From the NCBI RefSeq assembly GCF_005848555.1, contig NZ_CP040518.1, forward strand, positions 2,867,501 through 2,931,500: a stretch of 64,000 nucleotides of DNA. Reading direction: 5' to 3'. The translations under genes and the position numbers were made by a program. Shown piece after piece: positions 1 through 9,588 of this stretch. Source of the DNA: Blautia sp. SC05B48 (GTDB taxonomy: Bacteria > Bacillota > Clostridia > Lachnospirales > Lachnospiraceae). Below the pieces are notes generated by a model. It was not told the DNA's origin and searched no databases. It saw only the letters and a list, made by a program, of their open reading frames with translations. How positions within the stretch are numbered: the stretch's first letter is position 1; each line of letters opens with the position of its first letter.

Positions 1-1
1 A

Positions 2-391
2 AAGACAAAATTAGCATTGAATTTAACTAAAAGACAAATTATATGTTTTTCTCTGGCAGGAATTTGTGGTGTTCCGGTCTATTTGCTGACAAAAGCAGGA
101 CTGGGAACAGATGTGGCAGCAACGCTTATGATCATAGTGATGCTGCCATTTTTCTTTTTTGCAATGTATGAAAAGGATGGATTTCCAGCAGAGAAAATAT
201 TGCTTCACATTATCCGGCAGAAATTTTTAAGACCTGGAATCAGGGTCTATCGTTCCCAAAACTTATATGACCGGATTATAGAGTACGATAAATTAGAGAA
301 AGAGGGTGCATGGCTTGAGAAAAAGGCAAAAGAAGCCAGGGAAGCGAGAAATCCGTTCCATTTCCTTAAAAAAGCAGACCGAAAAAAATAA
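2..391 (+). CDS. PrgI family T4SS membrane protein (5' end cut by window)
   Basis: This is a small inner-membrane component of Gram-positive conjugative type IV secretion, normally encoded just before the VirB4 ATPase, as here. The frame is open to the first base of the window. The TTG at 17 is not the true start: codons before it read KTKLA, which continues into the NLTKRQ motif that lies inside PrgI proteins. Two hydrophobic stretches follow (about 20 residues each, ending near FFFFAMY), then a basic, charged C-terminal tail. It overlaps the longest form of the VirB4 frame. Confidence 0.85.
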   Translation, partial: KTKLALNLTKRQIICFSLAGICGVPVYLLTKAGLGTDVAATLMIIVMLPFFFFAMYEKDGFPAEKILLHIIRQKFLRPGIRVYRSQNLYDRIIEYDKLEKEGAWLEKKAKEAREARNPFHFLKKADRKK

Positions 392-2828
392 GAAACAGAA
401 AACCGGACTTACGAAAGAGGAAAAAAAGCGTCTGAAAGAACTTCGGATGATAAAAGCGGAGAATCAGAAGAAGAGGAAGCCTTTTACAGCGCAGGATACG
501 ATTCCATATAAGGAAATATATAAGGATGGTATCTGTAGGACAGATGACAACTATTATTCAAAAATGGTGCAGTTCTACGATATAAATTACCAGTTAGCGC
601 AGAATGATGATAAAGCGGCTATTTTTGAGAACTATTGTGAGTTCCTGAATTCATTTGACAGCTCTGTTGAGGTACAAATTACATTTCTTAATCAACAGGT
701 GAATTTTGATGAGTATGCAAAAAATATTGATATTCCAGAGCAGGATGACTGTTTCAATGATATTCGGAAAGAATATTCGGATATGTTGAAAATGCAGCTT
801 TCCAAAGGAAATAATGGGCTTGTAAAAACAAAATATATTACATTTTCCATTAAGGCGGATAATCTGCGAAATGCAAAATCCAGGCTGGAGAGAATTGAAG
901 CCAGTGTATTGAATAATTTTAAGGTGATGGGAGCCATGGCAGAGCCTTTAAATGGGGTAGAACGTCTGAAAATTCTGCATGATGTGATGAATATGGACAC
1001 AAAAGAATCTTTCCATTTCCATTATGGGATGGTTGCAAAAACAGGTCTGCAGACAAAAGACTTTATTGCACCTACCGGATTTGATTTTCGCAATGACAGC
1101 TATTTTAGGATGGGACAGACTTTTGGATGCGTGTCATATTTACAGATTACATCACCAGAACTTACGGATAAATTGCTGGCAGATCTGCTGGATCTGGAAG
1201 AGAATCTTATCATCAATATGCACCTGCGTCCAATTGATCCCAAGGCAGCTATTAAAAGCCTGAAAAGTACGCTGTCAAATATTCAGAAAATGAAAATTGA
1301 AGAACAGAAGAAAGCGGTCAGAAGCGGATATGATATGGATATTATTCCAACGGACATTTCTACATACGGAGAGGATGTGGAGGGATTGCTCAATGAAATC
1401 CAGTCCAGGAATGAGAAACTTTTTGAACTTACTTTTTTGCTGATGAATACAGCGGACAATAAGAGAAAACTGGACAATATTGTGTATCAGACTGCAGGAA
1501 TCGCCCAGAAATATAATTGCAATATACGGAGACTTCAATATCAGCAGGAACAGGGACTTGTGGCATCACTGCCACTGGGAATGAACCGGACTGGAATACA
1601 GAGAATTATGACTACGACTTCTACAGCAATCTTTGTTCCGTTTACCACACAGGAACTTTTCCAAGGCGGTGAAGCTCTTTACTATGGCTTAAATGCACTG
1701 TCAAACAATCTCATTATGGTGGATCGGAAACGATTGAAAACACCTAACGGCCTGATTTTGGGTACTCCTGGTTCCGGTAAGAGTTTTGCAACGAAAAGAG
1801 AAATTCTCAATGTTTTCCTGATTACAGACGATGACATTATTATCTGTGACCCGGAGGGAGAATATTTTCCGCTGGTAAATGCCTTAAATGGTGAAGTTAT
1901 TAAAATCAGTGCAAAAAGTAATGATTACATCAATCCTATGGAAGTGAACCTGGATGTTATTTATCATCCGGAGAAATACAGGATTAATGGCGATGTGGAG
2001 GATATTGATACCATTATTGCTGATAAAGCAGAGTTTATCACATCTTTCTGCGAGGTCATTATGAAGAAACCTCAAAATGCAGAATTAAATGGTGATGAGG
2101 TTTCCATGATTGACCTGTGTGTAAAAGACATTTATAAAAAATATCTTTACAATGATCCAAAACCGGAAAATATGCCGACTTTGCAGGATTTCTATGAACG
2201 TCTGAACTTTTATGCACCAGATAAACCAGCAGCACAGAACATTGCCAACAGTCTGCAGTTGTATGTAACAGGATCGCAGAATGTATTTAACCATCGAAGT
2301 AATGTCGATACGCAGAACAGAGTGGTATGCTTTGATATCCGGGAACTTGGAACCACACTACGAAAAGCAGGGATGTTGATTGTCCAGCATATGGTTTGGA
2401 CAAGAGTATCACAGAACCGCAGTCGCAGGAAATCAACCCGTTATTATGTGGATGAATTTCACCTTTTGCTGAACCAGCCACAGACTGCTAATTATTCTAT
2501 TGAAATGTGGAAGAGATTTCGTAAGTGGGGTGGAATCATTACAGGAATCAGCCAGAATGTAACAGATTTTCTTGGCTCTCTGGCAGTAGAAAGTATTGTG
2601 GGAAACAGTGATTTTATCCTGATGTTAAATCAGCACAGTGGGGATCAGAAGATCCTTGCGGAGAAATTGAATATTTCCAAGCATCAGATTTCTTTTGTAA
2701 ATAACAGTAATGCAGGAGAAGGGCTGCTTTTTTACGGAAATGTAATCATACCTTTTGCAGACAGATATCCGCAGGATACCAGAACCTATGCTTTGATGAG
2801 TACTAAACCGGATGAGATTCAGACTTAA
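306..2828 (+). CDS. VirB4-like conjugation ATPase
   Basis: This is the AAA+ ATPase that energises the conjugative type IV secretion channel at the membrane. The N-terminal part carries the QDTIPY and NYQLAQND motifs shared by TraE/VirB4 proteins of Tn1549-like elements. Walker A (GTPGSGKS) is near residue 486 when counted from 306. CDPEGEYF follows, and a Walker B-like YYVDEFHLLL lies further on. The start is uncertain. The ATG at 306 gives an 86-nt overlap with prgI, while the ATG at 447 would leave only about 15 residues before QDTIPY. Family-like residues (TKEEKKRLKEL) are encoded before 447, so the start probably lies between them or at 306. The gene is complete at its 3' end and is followed 27 nt later by the cell-wall hydrolase. 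Confidence 0.9.
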   Translation: MHGLRKRQKKPGKREIRSISLKKQTEKNKKQKTGLTKEEKKRLKELRMIKAENQKKRKPFTAQDTIPYKEIYKDGICRTDDNYYSKMVQFYDINYQLAQNDDKAAIFENYCEFLNSFDSSVEVQITFLNQQVNFDEYAKNIDIPEQDDCFNDIRKEYSDMLKMQLSKGNNGLVKTKYITFSIKADNLRNAKSRLERIEASVLNNFKVMGAMAEPLNGVERLKILHDVMNMDTKESFHFHYGMVAKTGLQTKDFIAPTGFDFRNDSYFRMGQTFGCVSYLQITSPELTDKLLADLLDLEENLIINMHLRPIDPKAAIKSLKSTLSNIQKMKIEEQKKAVRSGYDMDIIPTDISTYGEDVEGLLNEIQSRNEKLFELTFLLMNTADNKRKLDNIVYQTAGIAQKYNCNIRRLQYQQEQGLVASLPLGMNRTGIQRIMTTTSTAIFVPFTTQELFQGGEALYYGLNALSNNLIMVDRKRLKTPNGLILGTPGSGKSFATKREILNVFLITDDDIIICDPEGEYFPLVNALNGEVIKISAKSNDYINPMEVNLDVIYHPEKYRINGDVEDIDTIIADKAEFITSFCEVIMKKPQNAELNGDEVSMIDLCVKDIYKKYLYNDPKPENMPTLQDFYERLNFYAPDKPAAQNIANSLQLYVTGSQNVFNHRSNVDTQNRVVCFDIRELGTTLRKAGMLIVQHMVWTRVSQNRSRRKSTRYYVDEFHLLLNQPQTANYSIEMWKRFRKWGGIITGISQNVTDFLGSLAVESIVGNSDFILMLNQHSGDQKILAEKLNISKHQISFVNNSNAGEGLLFYGNVIIPFADRYPQDTRTYALMSTKPDEIQT

Positions 2829-2855
2829 CGGACAAAAAAGCAGAGGTGAGGTACA

Positions 2856-5696
2856 TTGGGAAAACAAAAATATACGGCGAAAGAGAAGAAAGTCAGCCGT
2901 ATGACCAGAAATGGTCTGGTTGAGGAAAATCTTGCAACAAAGGAGACCAGAAAAGTTACAAACAGCGATCAGGAGTTGTCTTATAAACAGAAAGATGTAG
3001 AACAGGCATTTATTACTTCTGAAAAGAAGAAAAACTCTCATAAAAAAGTTGAAAAGAAACAATTTTCCGAAAAAGTTCAGGAGGGAAATCCTGCCAAAAA
3101 AGAAGAGGCTGCAAACAGTCCTCCGGGAAAACGAAAAACACAGGGACGGTACAGATACCGGGACAAGCCTGCAGGTGTATCTGTGGATTCAGCGGTAGAA
3201 ATACGTGAGCGCAAAGAAAAACACAGGAGCCAGTATCAGCGACAGAAAAAGAAACAGCAGAGACTGCAGTTTGGAAAACTGGAGACAGATGGAAGTCTGA
3301 AGAAAGAAAAGAAAACTTCGGCTGAAACAGATGGAGGACATTTTCAGGCAGAGAAGAATGATGTTTCTACAAACCGAAAAAAAGGAAAGCAGAAATATAG
3401 CCGAAAAACAATAAAAACTTATCAGGAAGTGGATAAGGCTGCAAGAAAACAGGAAGCTGAGAGGCAGAACAAAATTCCGAAAGATTCTGTTTATACCAAG
3501 AAAACAAATGAGGAACAGAAAGCAAAGGTAAAGTACCATTTATATTTCGACAAAAAAACAGGGAAAACGGATGGTAAAAAGAAAACCTTGTCTTCTGTTC
3601 CAAAGAAAGCATTAAAAAATGCAGTATATCAGAAAGCAGGCGAAGACGAAGAGGAAAACAGTGCTGTAGATGCAGCACATAAGCTGGTGCGTTCAGGTGA
3701 GTGGATATTACAGGAACATAGCAGTAGAAATATCAGGAAGAACCGCAGTCAGATACATAAAGAAAACCGTTTAGAGCAAAGAGCCTGGAAGAGTGCATCC
3801 AGGTATCAATATCAGAAATATCTGGAAGAACATCCAGAGATGCAGAAAAAGCTGATCAGAAAATTAATACAGAAGCAGAGGATTAAGCGAGAGTATCAGA
3901 TGGCATACCGGGCTGGGAAGATTGCAAAAGAAACAAAAGACACCTCAATCCGGTCAGTAAATCTTGCTACTAAAATTGCAAGAAAGGCACAGGAAGTATT
4001 TGTAAGAAATGTAACTACTCTGATCTCAATGGGGTTGTTATTGATTTTGCTTCTTTCCGTAATGACAGGATTTGCTTCCTGTTCGGCTATGTTTTCTAAT
4101 GGAATTTCTACGGTAATCGCTTCCAGTTACATTGCGGATCCGGACGAAATTGAAAAAGCAGAGTTGTATTATACGCAGTTGGAAGCCAGTCTTCAACAGA
4201 AAATAAACCAGATGGAAGCCCGGTATCCAGGAAAAGATGAATACAGATATAACATTGGTGAAATCGGCCATGATCCCCATACATTGATCAGTTATCTGAC
4301 TGCCAGGTATGGGGATTTTAAGTTTGATGAGATAAAAGGAGAACTGGAAACAATTTTTTCTTTACAGTACGGAATCACCGTAGAGGAAAAAAGTGAAACC
4401 CGGCAGGAAACATCTACAATACAGGTAGGGCAGTCATTGGGAAATGTTGTGACCAGTGGATACTGTAACTGTCCTATCTGCTGTGGCGTGTGGAGTGGAG
4501 GACCAACTGCTTCAGGGGCAATGCCACAGGCTAATCATACGCTTGCGGTTGATGCTGCAAACCCATTTCTTCCAATGGGGACGAAAGTAGTGATGAATGG
4601 GATTGAGTACACCGTAGAAGATACTGGAAACTTTGCCCAGTATGGTGTCCAGTTTGATGTTTATTATGATAATCACGCAGTAGCTGAGGCACATGGTCAT
4701 CAGACCTGGGAATGTTTTCTGGCAGAGGGCAATCAGAACTCTGTGGAAGTTACCCGTACAGTAACTGCAGATGTACTGAATGTTTCTGTTCAGGCAAAAC
4801 CGCTTAGAAGTGTTATTCTGTCCAGAATGGAAGAGGATGAGCAGGAAATTTATGAAGAGGTCTATTCCAACAGAGGAAATTTACAGACATATAAAACTCC
4901 GGTTGAGTTAAACTGGTATGCCTATATCAGTACCTATTATGGGTATTCTGTAAACAATGGAACCGGGCAGACACAACTTCACAGAGGTGTGACGGTTAAT
5001 GTACGACAGGGAACAGAAGTGAAGTCAGCGATGAATGGTTTTGTTGTAGATGTAGGATATAGCGGAACTTTTGGAAATTATGTAGTTACGCAGGATAAAA
5101 AAGGTGTGCAGATTAAATACGCTTATCTGCAGAGCATTTCGGTAGCAAATGGTCATGAAGTAACAACAGATACTGTAATTGGTACAACGGGAAGTACAGG
5201 AAGTGCAACCGGAAGCCAGTTATATTTGGAACTGGTCAAAGATGGGGAATATTATAATCCTGTTTTTTATATCAGTACCGGAGATAGCGGGCTGTATGGT
5301 GGAGGCGGCAGTTATGATGATGAGACTGTGCGGAGATTATTTGCGGAAGCAGACAAATATCTTGGTATGCCGTATGTATGGGGCGGTTCCAGCCCGGAGA
5401 CTTCTTTTGACTGTTCTGGTTTTGTAAGCTATGTGTTTACCAATTCGGGTGTCTGCAATATGGGAAGACTTACTGCACAGGGAATTTATGACATTTGTAT
5501 GCCTGTATCACCAGAAGAAGCAAGGCCAGGAGATATTATCTTTTTCACTGGGACGTATGATGCGGGAGAGCCGGTTACCCACGTAGGAATTTATGCCGGA
5601 GATGGACAGATGATCCATTGTGGAAATCCAATTCAGTATACGTCCATTAATTCTGCATACTGGCAGTCTCATTTTTATGCTTTTGGCAGGCCATAA
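2856..5696 (+). CDS. Conjugation cell-wall hydrolase: 3D, M23-like and NlpC/P60 domains
   Basis: This membrane-anchored VirB1-like enzyme opens peptidoglycan for the mating channel. The start is TTG at 2856, behind GAGGTGAGG. Residues 1-380 are very Lys/Arg/Gln-rich and probably cytoplasmic or disordered. A single membrane segment lies near 385-410. Then come a 3D domain (about 533-622, including YCNCPICCG and the DTG motif), an M23/LysM-peptidase-like fold (about 701-801), and a C-terminal NlpC/P60 domain with Cys853 (FDCSGF) and His909 (THVGIY). The M23 domain keeps the first His (LHRG). It has TVN where GID is usual, YAYL instead of YAHL, and SQLYLEL instead of HLHFE, so it is probably non-catalytic. 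The gene sits in the transfer operon between VirB4 and DUF4315. Confidence 0.88.
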   Translation: MGKQKYTAKEKKVSRMTRNGLVEENLATKETRKVTNSDQELSYKQKDVEQAFITSEKKKNSHKKVEKKQFSEKVQEGNPAKKEEAANSPPGKRKTQGRYRYRDKPAGVSVDSAVEIRERKEKHRSQYQRQKKKQQRLQFGKLETDGSLKKEKKTSAETDGGHFQAEKNDVSTNRKKGKQKYSRKTIKTYQEVDKAARKQEAERQNKIPKDSVYTKKTNEEQKAKVKYHLYFDKKTGKTDGKKKTLSSVPKKALKNAVYQKAGEDEEENSAVDAAHKLVRSGEWILQEHSSRNIRKNRSQIHKENRLEQRAWKSASRYQYQKYLEEHPEMQKKLIRKLIQKQRIKREYQMAYRAGKIAKETKDTSIRSVNLATKIARKAQEVFVRNVTTLISMGLLLILLLSVMTGFASCSAMFSNGISTVIASSYIADPDEIEKAELYYTQLEASLQQKINQMEARYPGKDEYRYNIGEIGHDPHTLISYLTARYGDFKFDEIKGELETIFSLQYGITVEEKSETRQETSTIQVGQSLGNVVTSGYCNCPICCGVWSGGPTASGAMPQANHTLAVDAANPFLPMGTKVVMNGIEYTVEDTGNFAQYGVQFDVYYDNHAVAEAHGHQTWECFLAEGNQNSVEVTRTVTADVLNVSVQAKPLRSVILSRMEEDEQEIYEEVYSNRGNLQTYKTPVELNWYAYISTYYGYSVNNGTGQTQLHRGVTVNVRQGTEVKSAMNGFVVDVGYSGTFGNYVVTQDKKGVQIKYAYLQSISVANGHEVTTDTVIGTTGSTGSATGSQLYLELVKDGEYYNPVFYISTGDSGLYGGGGSYDDETVRRLFAEADKYLGMPYVWGGSSPETSFDCSGFVSYVFTNSGVCNMGRLTAQGIYDICMPVSPEEARPGDIIFFTGTYDAGEPVTHVGIYAGDGQMIHCGNPIQYTSINSAYWQSHFYAFGRP

Positions 5697-5708
5697 GGAG
5701 GGGCGTAT

Positions 5709-5957
5709 TTGAACATTGAACGAATAAAAGAAGAACTTGCAAGAACCTACGTTAAGATTGAAAAGCTACAGAAAAAAGCAAGGGATCTGGAAGAACAGAA
5801 GAAACAGGCAGAGGATATGGAGTATCTAAAAATTATCCGAAGCAATGGAGTTTCCGCAGAGGAACTTCAGTTGATGATTGATATCAGCAAGGAGGAACAA
5901 AAAAAGATATTGGAAACCAGAGAAAAGGAGCAGACAGAAAATGAAGAAATTTCATAA
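5709..5957 (+). CDS. DUF4315 family protein
   Basis: This is an 82-residue protein starting at TTG 5709, behind AAGGAGGGG. It is almost entirely predicted helix/coiled coil (KEELARTYVKIEKLQKKARDLEEQ), with a conserved-looking IIRSNGVSAEELQ segment. Proteins of this family are found at this place in Tn1549-like elements, between the wall hydrolase and the DUF4366 protein; no function is established. Its last 17 nt overlap the next gene, which implies translational coupling. Confidence 0.8.
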   Translation: MNIERIKEELARTYVKIEKLQKKARDLEEQKKQAEDMEYLKIIRSNGVSAEELQLMIDISKEEQKKILETREKEQTENEEIS

Positions 5958-7437
5958 AAGAGCAGCTGTATTTTTAACCGCAGCTACGTTAGCAGGACTT
6001 CCGGCAGGAGCTTTCTTTTATAGTTCGCCCGGAAGTCTGACTGTATGGGCAGATAATGTAGAAGTGGAATCATCAGAAGAAAGCAGCCCGGAAGATGTTG
6101 ATTTTTCAGATGGATCAGAAGTTGAAATTCATGCAGATCCAGTGGAACAGGCACAGGAAGATGCAGGAAATGATGTGACGGAAACACCGGAAGTAGGGAT
6201 TACCTTTACAGAACCCGAAGGCTGGCAGACAGATACGGCAACCGTAAAAATTCAAGTGGAAGATACAAAGAATACAGGTGCTTTTTCTATTGCAAAAGTA
6301 GAAGCAAGACTTTCAGAAAATGGAGGATGGTCAGACATAACCGGAAATATGGAAGTATCCATCTCTTCTAATTGTAGTGTTTATGTGAGAGTTACCGATC
6401 AGAATGGAAATACTTATGAGCAGAATCGTTACATAGAGTGTTTTGATAAAACCAAACCAACTATTATTGCGGCTGCGAAGAACGGGATACTGATCGTGCA
6501 GGGAGTTGATGCGGAATCGGGAATTGCTACTTTGTATGTCAATGGAAATGAATTCACAGAACTGACGAATAATACATTAAATGTCCGTTTGCAAAAAGCG
6601 GATACTTCCTATGAATACTTTACCCTGCAGGCAAAAGACAAAGCAGGAAATATGTCAGAAATCTATAAAGTAGGAAACCCTTATTATGAAAATCCAGATG
6701 CAGTAAAAGAGAATACAGAGGTTTCTGGAACGGAGCAGAATGCAGCTTCTTTGCCAGTCGATGGAACTGCAAGTAAGCCCACCAGTGCTACGGCAACCGT
6801 AACGGAACATCAGACAACGAACGAGACTGCTACTGCACCAACAGAACCAGAAAACACAGGAAATGAAATGGATACAGAAGCAGATACCGGACGGGTGCAG
6901 GGAGAAAGTTCTGCTTCCGGCATGACAACAGGAACAGTTCAGGACAAAGGGGGAAAGGAATTTTATACGATCAAGACAAAAAGTGATAAGGTTTTTTATC
7001 TGATCGTAGATAAGGATAAAACGGATGAAAATGTTTATCTTCTTACAGAGGTAGGCGAAAATGATCTGTTGAACTTTACGGATACCAACATGACCACACT
7101 TCCACAGAACCAGGCTATTGCAGAATCCGCACTGCCACTTGAAACAGAGAAGCTCACAGAGACACCGGAACCAGAAGTTACGATCATACCGGAAGAAAAG
7201 GAAGAACCTGAGAAGAAAAGCAATAATTCCGGCACGATTTTATTAATGCTGCTGGTTCTGGCAGGAGTTTGTGGTGCTTACTATTATTGGAAATTTATGA
7301 AAGGAAGAAATACTTCTTTTGATTATGAAGAGGACGAGGACGACGATGAGGAGGAAGATACAATTCGTGAGGATGATGAAGAATTAGAAGAATATGAAAT
7401 GGAAGGTGAAGTAGAAGACGAAGAATCAGAGGAATAA
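5941..7437 (+). CDS. DUF4366 family secreted, membrane-anchored protein
   Basis: This is a cell-surface component of the ICE transfer operon, of unknown role. The start is ATG 5941 (MKKFHKRAAVF), behind AAAAGGAG. An upstream in-frame ATG at 5878 would add 21 charged residues in front of a clear signal peptide and is unlikely. The signal peptide ends near VWA (about residue 35). A beta-rich extracellular part follows (around 80-240), then a Thr/Glu-rich linker, a short folded block (YTIKTKSDKVFYLIVDKDK), a transmembrane helix (GTILLMLLVLAGV) and a highly acidic cytoplasmic tail. The order matches other DUF4366 proteins of CTn elements. Confidence 0.82.
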   Translation: MKKFHKRAAVFLTAATLAGLPAGAFFYSSPGSLTVWADNVEVESSEESSPEDVDFSDGSEVEIHADPVEQAQEDAGNDVTETPEVGITFTEPEGWQTDTATVKIQVEDTKNTGAFSIAKVEARLSENGGWSDITGNMEVSISSNCSVYVRVTDQNGNTYEQNRYIECFDKTKPTIIAAAKNGILIVQGVDAESGIATLYVNGNEFTELTNNTLNVRLQKADTSYEYFTLQAKDKAGNMSEIYKVGNPYYENPDAVKENTEVSGTEQNAASLPVDGTASKPTSATATVTEHQTTNETATAPTEPENTGNEMDTEADTGRVQGESSASGMTTGTVQDKGGKEFYTIKTKSDKVFYLIVDKDKTDENVYLLTEVGENDLLNFTDTNMTTLPQNQAIAESALPLETEKLTETPEPEVTIIPEEKEEPEKKSNNSGTILLMLLVLAGVCGAYYYWKFMKGRNTSFDYEEDEDDDEEEDTIREDDEELEEYEMEGEVEDEESEE

Positions 7438-7485
7438 CTTTGTTTCACTTAATTACAGCGACAGGTGCAGAAAGGAGATAGAAAA

Positions 7486-9588
7486 TTGCAGCTTGTAATT
7501 GCGGAAAAACCCAGCGTAGCCAGAAACATTGCGAAGGTGCTTCATGCCACAAACGTAAAAGATGGCTATCTGGAAGGAAAAGAGTATCTGGTTTCCTGGT
7601 GTATTGGGCATTTGATTGAACTGGCCAGTGCAGATCAGTACCGGTACGACTGGAAAGCATGGAAATATGAAACACTTCCCATGATTCCGGAGAATTGGAA
7701 ATATCAGATTAAAGAAAGTACCAAAGGGCAGTTTCGGGTTTTAAAGGAACTGCTTCACAGAGCAGATATCACAGAAGTTATATGTGCAACAGATGCAGGA
7801 AGAGAAGGGGAGTTGATTTTCCGTCTGGTATATAACCAGGCAGAATGTAAACTTCCCTTTAAAAGACTGTGGATTTCTTCCATGGAGGAAAAAGCAATTC
7901 TGGAAGGATTTCAGCAGCTGAAAGATGGACATGAATATGATGATCTTTATTATTCTGCAGTGGCGCGAAGTGAAGCAGACTGGCTGGTAGGAATTAATGC
8001 CACCAGACTGTTTACGGTACTGTATCACCATCGGTTGATTGTAGGTCGGGTGCAGACACCTACACTTGCAATGCTGGTGGAACGGGAAAAGAGCATCGAG
8101 AACTTCCAGAAAGAGAAGTATTATCTGGTTCATCTTCTGATGGATGGATTGGATGCTGTAAGCAACCGGATAAAAGAGAAAAGTGCTGCCGTTCAGATGA
8201 TGGAGGACATGAAGGATGAAACTGCACAGATTCTTTCAGTAAAGAAAGAGAAGAAAAAGGTACAGCCGCCGAAATTATATGATTTGACCACATTACAGAG
8301 GGAAGCAAATCGTCTTCTTGGATTTACGGCACAGCAAACCTTGGACTATACCCAAAGCCTTTATGAGAAGAAACTGGTGACGTATCCAAGGACGGATAGC
8401 CAATATCTTACAGATGATATGGAAGAAAATGCTCTTCTGGTTGTCGGGGCAGTAAATAGTATGTTTCCTGAAATGTCAATAAAGGGTTCAGAACCAGATA
8501 TAAAGAGACTTTTGAACAGTAAAAAGGTATCAGATCATCATGCAATTATACCAACGGTAGAAATTACAAACATGGATTTAAAAGCACTTCCGGGTGGAGA
8601 AAAGGAAATTCTCATGCTGATTGCATCAAAGTTATTATGTGCATCGGAACAGGAATACATATATGAGAGTATTAAGACTGAAATTTCCTGTCATGGAGAA
8701 CTATTTACTGCATCTGGAAAGAATGTTCTCCAATATGGATGGAAAGAAGTGGAAGAACGGTTCTTTAAATCATATGGGAAAAATGCAGAAAATCCAGAAG
8801 AGGAGGAAAGTGATTTTCCAGATATAAAAATGGGACAGGTATTTGAAAGTGTTGTTGTAAAATTTAGTGAACATTTTACAGCACCGCCGAAGCATTATAC
8901 GGAGGATACACTTCTTAGTGCCATGGAACACGCTGGTAGCTCGGAAATGACAGAAGACGCAGAGAGAAAAGGTCTTGGGACTCCGGCTACCAGGGCGGCG
9001 ATTATTGAGAAGCTGGTCGAGAAAGGTTTTATTGAGCGTAAAAAGAAGCAGATATTACCGACAACAGATGGAAGAAATCTGATCAGGATTCTTCCGGAAA
9101 TGATCAAATCGCCAAAACTTACAGCAGAATGGGAAAATGATCTGACACTGATCGCCAAAGGTCAGAAAAATGCAGAAGAGTTTCTTTACGGAATTGAAAA
9201 AATGGTTACCAAACTGGTAAGTGATAATGGAGAGCCAGTGGAAGAATACCAGAAACTATTTTCGGATGATCGAAAAGAGATTGGAAAATGCCCAAGATGT
9301 GGCAATAAGGTTTATGTGGGAAATAGAAATTATTATTGCTCAGGAAGTGATTGCAATTTCACGTTATGGAAAAATAACCGATTTTTTGAAAGCCAGGGAA
9401 AAACTCTTGATGAAGCAACTGTCAGGAAGCTGCTGAGTGAGAAGCAGGTGCATTTCAAAGATCTGGTATCAGAGAAAACAAAAAGAAAGTATGAAGCAAC
9501 TATAAAGATGGAGGTTTCAGAAACTGGAAATCCAAAGTTTCAGTTGATTTTCCCGGAACGGAAGAAAGGAAAAAAGAATGAAGAATAA
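7486..9588 (+). CDS. topB: DNA topoisomerase III (ICE type IA topoisomerase)
   Basis: This ATP-independent type IA topoisomerase probably resolves or relaxes transferred DNA during conjugation. The start chosen is TTG 7486, 7 nt after AAAGGAGA. The GTG at 7465 lies upstream of that ribosome site. The Toprim motif IAEKPSV is at the N-terminus and DAGREGELIFR begins at residue 103. The catalytic tyrosine is Tyr300 in TYPRTDSQY. HHAIIPT and GTPATRAAII follow. A C-terminal zinc ribbon (CPRC near residue 604, then YYCSGSDC) is intact. At about 700 residues it has the usual family length. It overlaps the surface-protein gene by 11 nt. Confidence 0.95.
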   Translation: MQLVIAEKPSVARNIAKVLHATNVKDGYLEGKEYLVSWCIGHLIELASADQYRYDWKAWKYETLPMIPENWKYQIKESTKGQFRVLKELLHRADITEVICATDAGREGELIFRLVYNQAECKLPFKRLWISSMEEKAILEGFQQLKDGHEYDDLYYSAVARSEADWLVGINATRLFTVLYHHRLIVGRVQTPTLAMLVEREKSIENFQKEKYYLVHLLMDGLDAVSNRIKEKSAAVQMMEDMKDETAQILSVKKEKKKVQPPKLYDLTTLQREANRLLGFTAQQTLDYTQSLYEKKLVTYPRTDSQYLTDDMEENALLVVGAVNSMFPEMSIKGSEPDIKRLLNSKKVSDHHAIIPTVEITNMDLKALPGGEKEILMLIASKLLCASEQEYIYESIKTEISCHGELFTASGKNVLQYGWKEVEERFFKSYGKNAENPEEEESDFPDIKMGQVFESVVVKFSEHFTAPPKHYTEDTLLSAMEHAGSSEMTEDAERKGLGTPATRAAIIEKLVEKGFIERKKKQILPTTDGRNLIRILPEMIKSPKLTAEWENDLTLIAKGQKNAEEFLYGIEKMVTKLVSDNGEPVEEYQKLFSDDRKEIGKCPRCGNKVYVGNRNYYCSGSDCNFTLWKNNRFFESQGKTLDEATVRKLLSEKQVHFKDLVSEKTKRKYEATIKMEVSETGNPKFQLIFPERKKGKKNEE

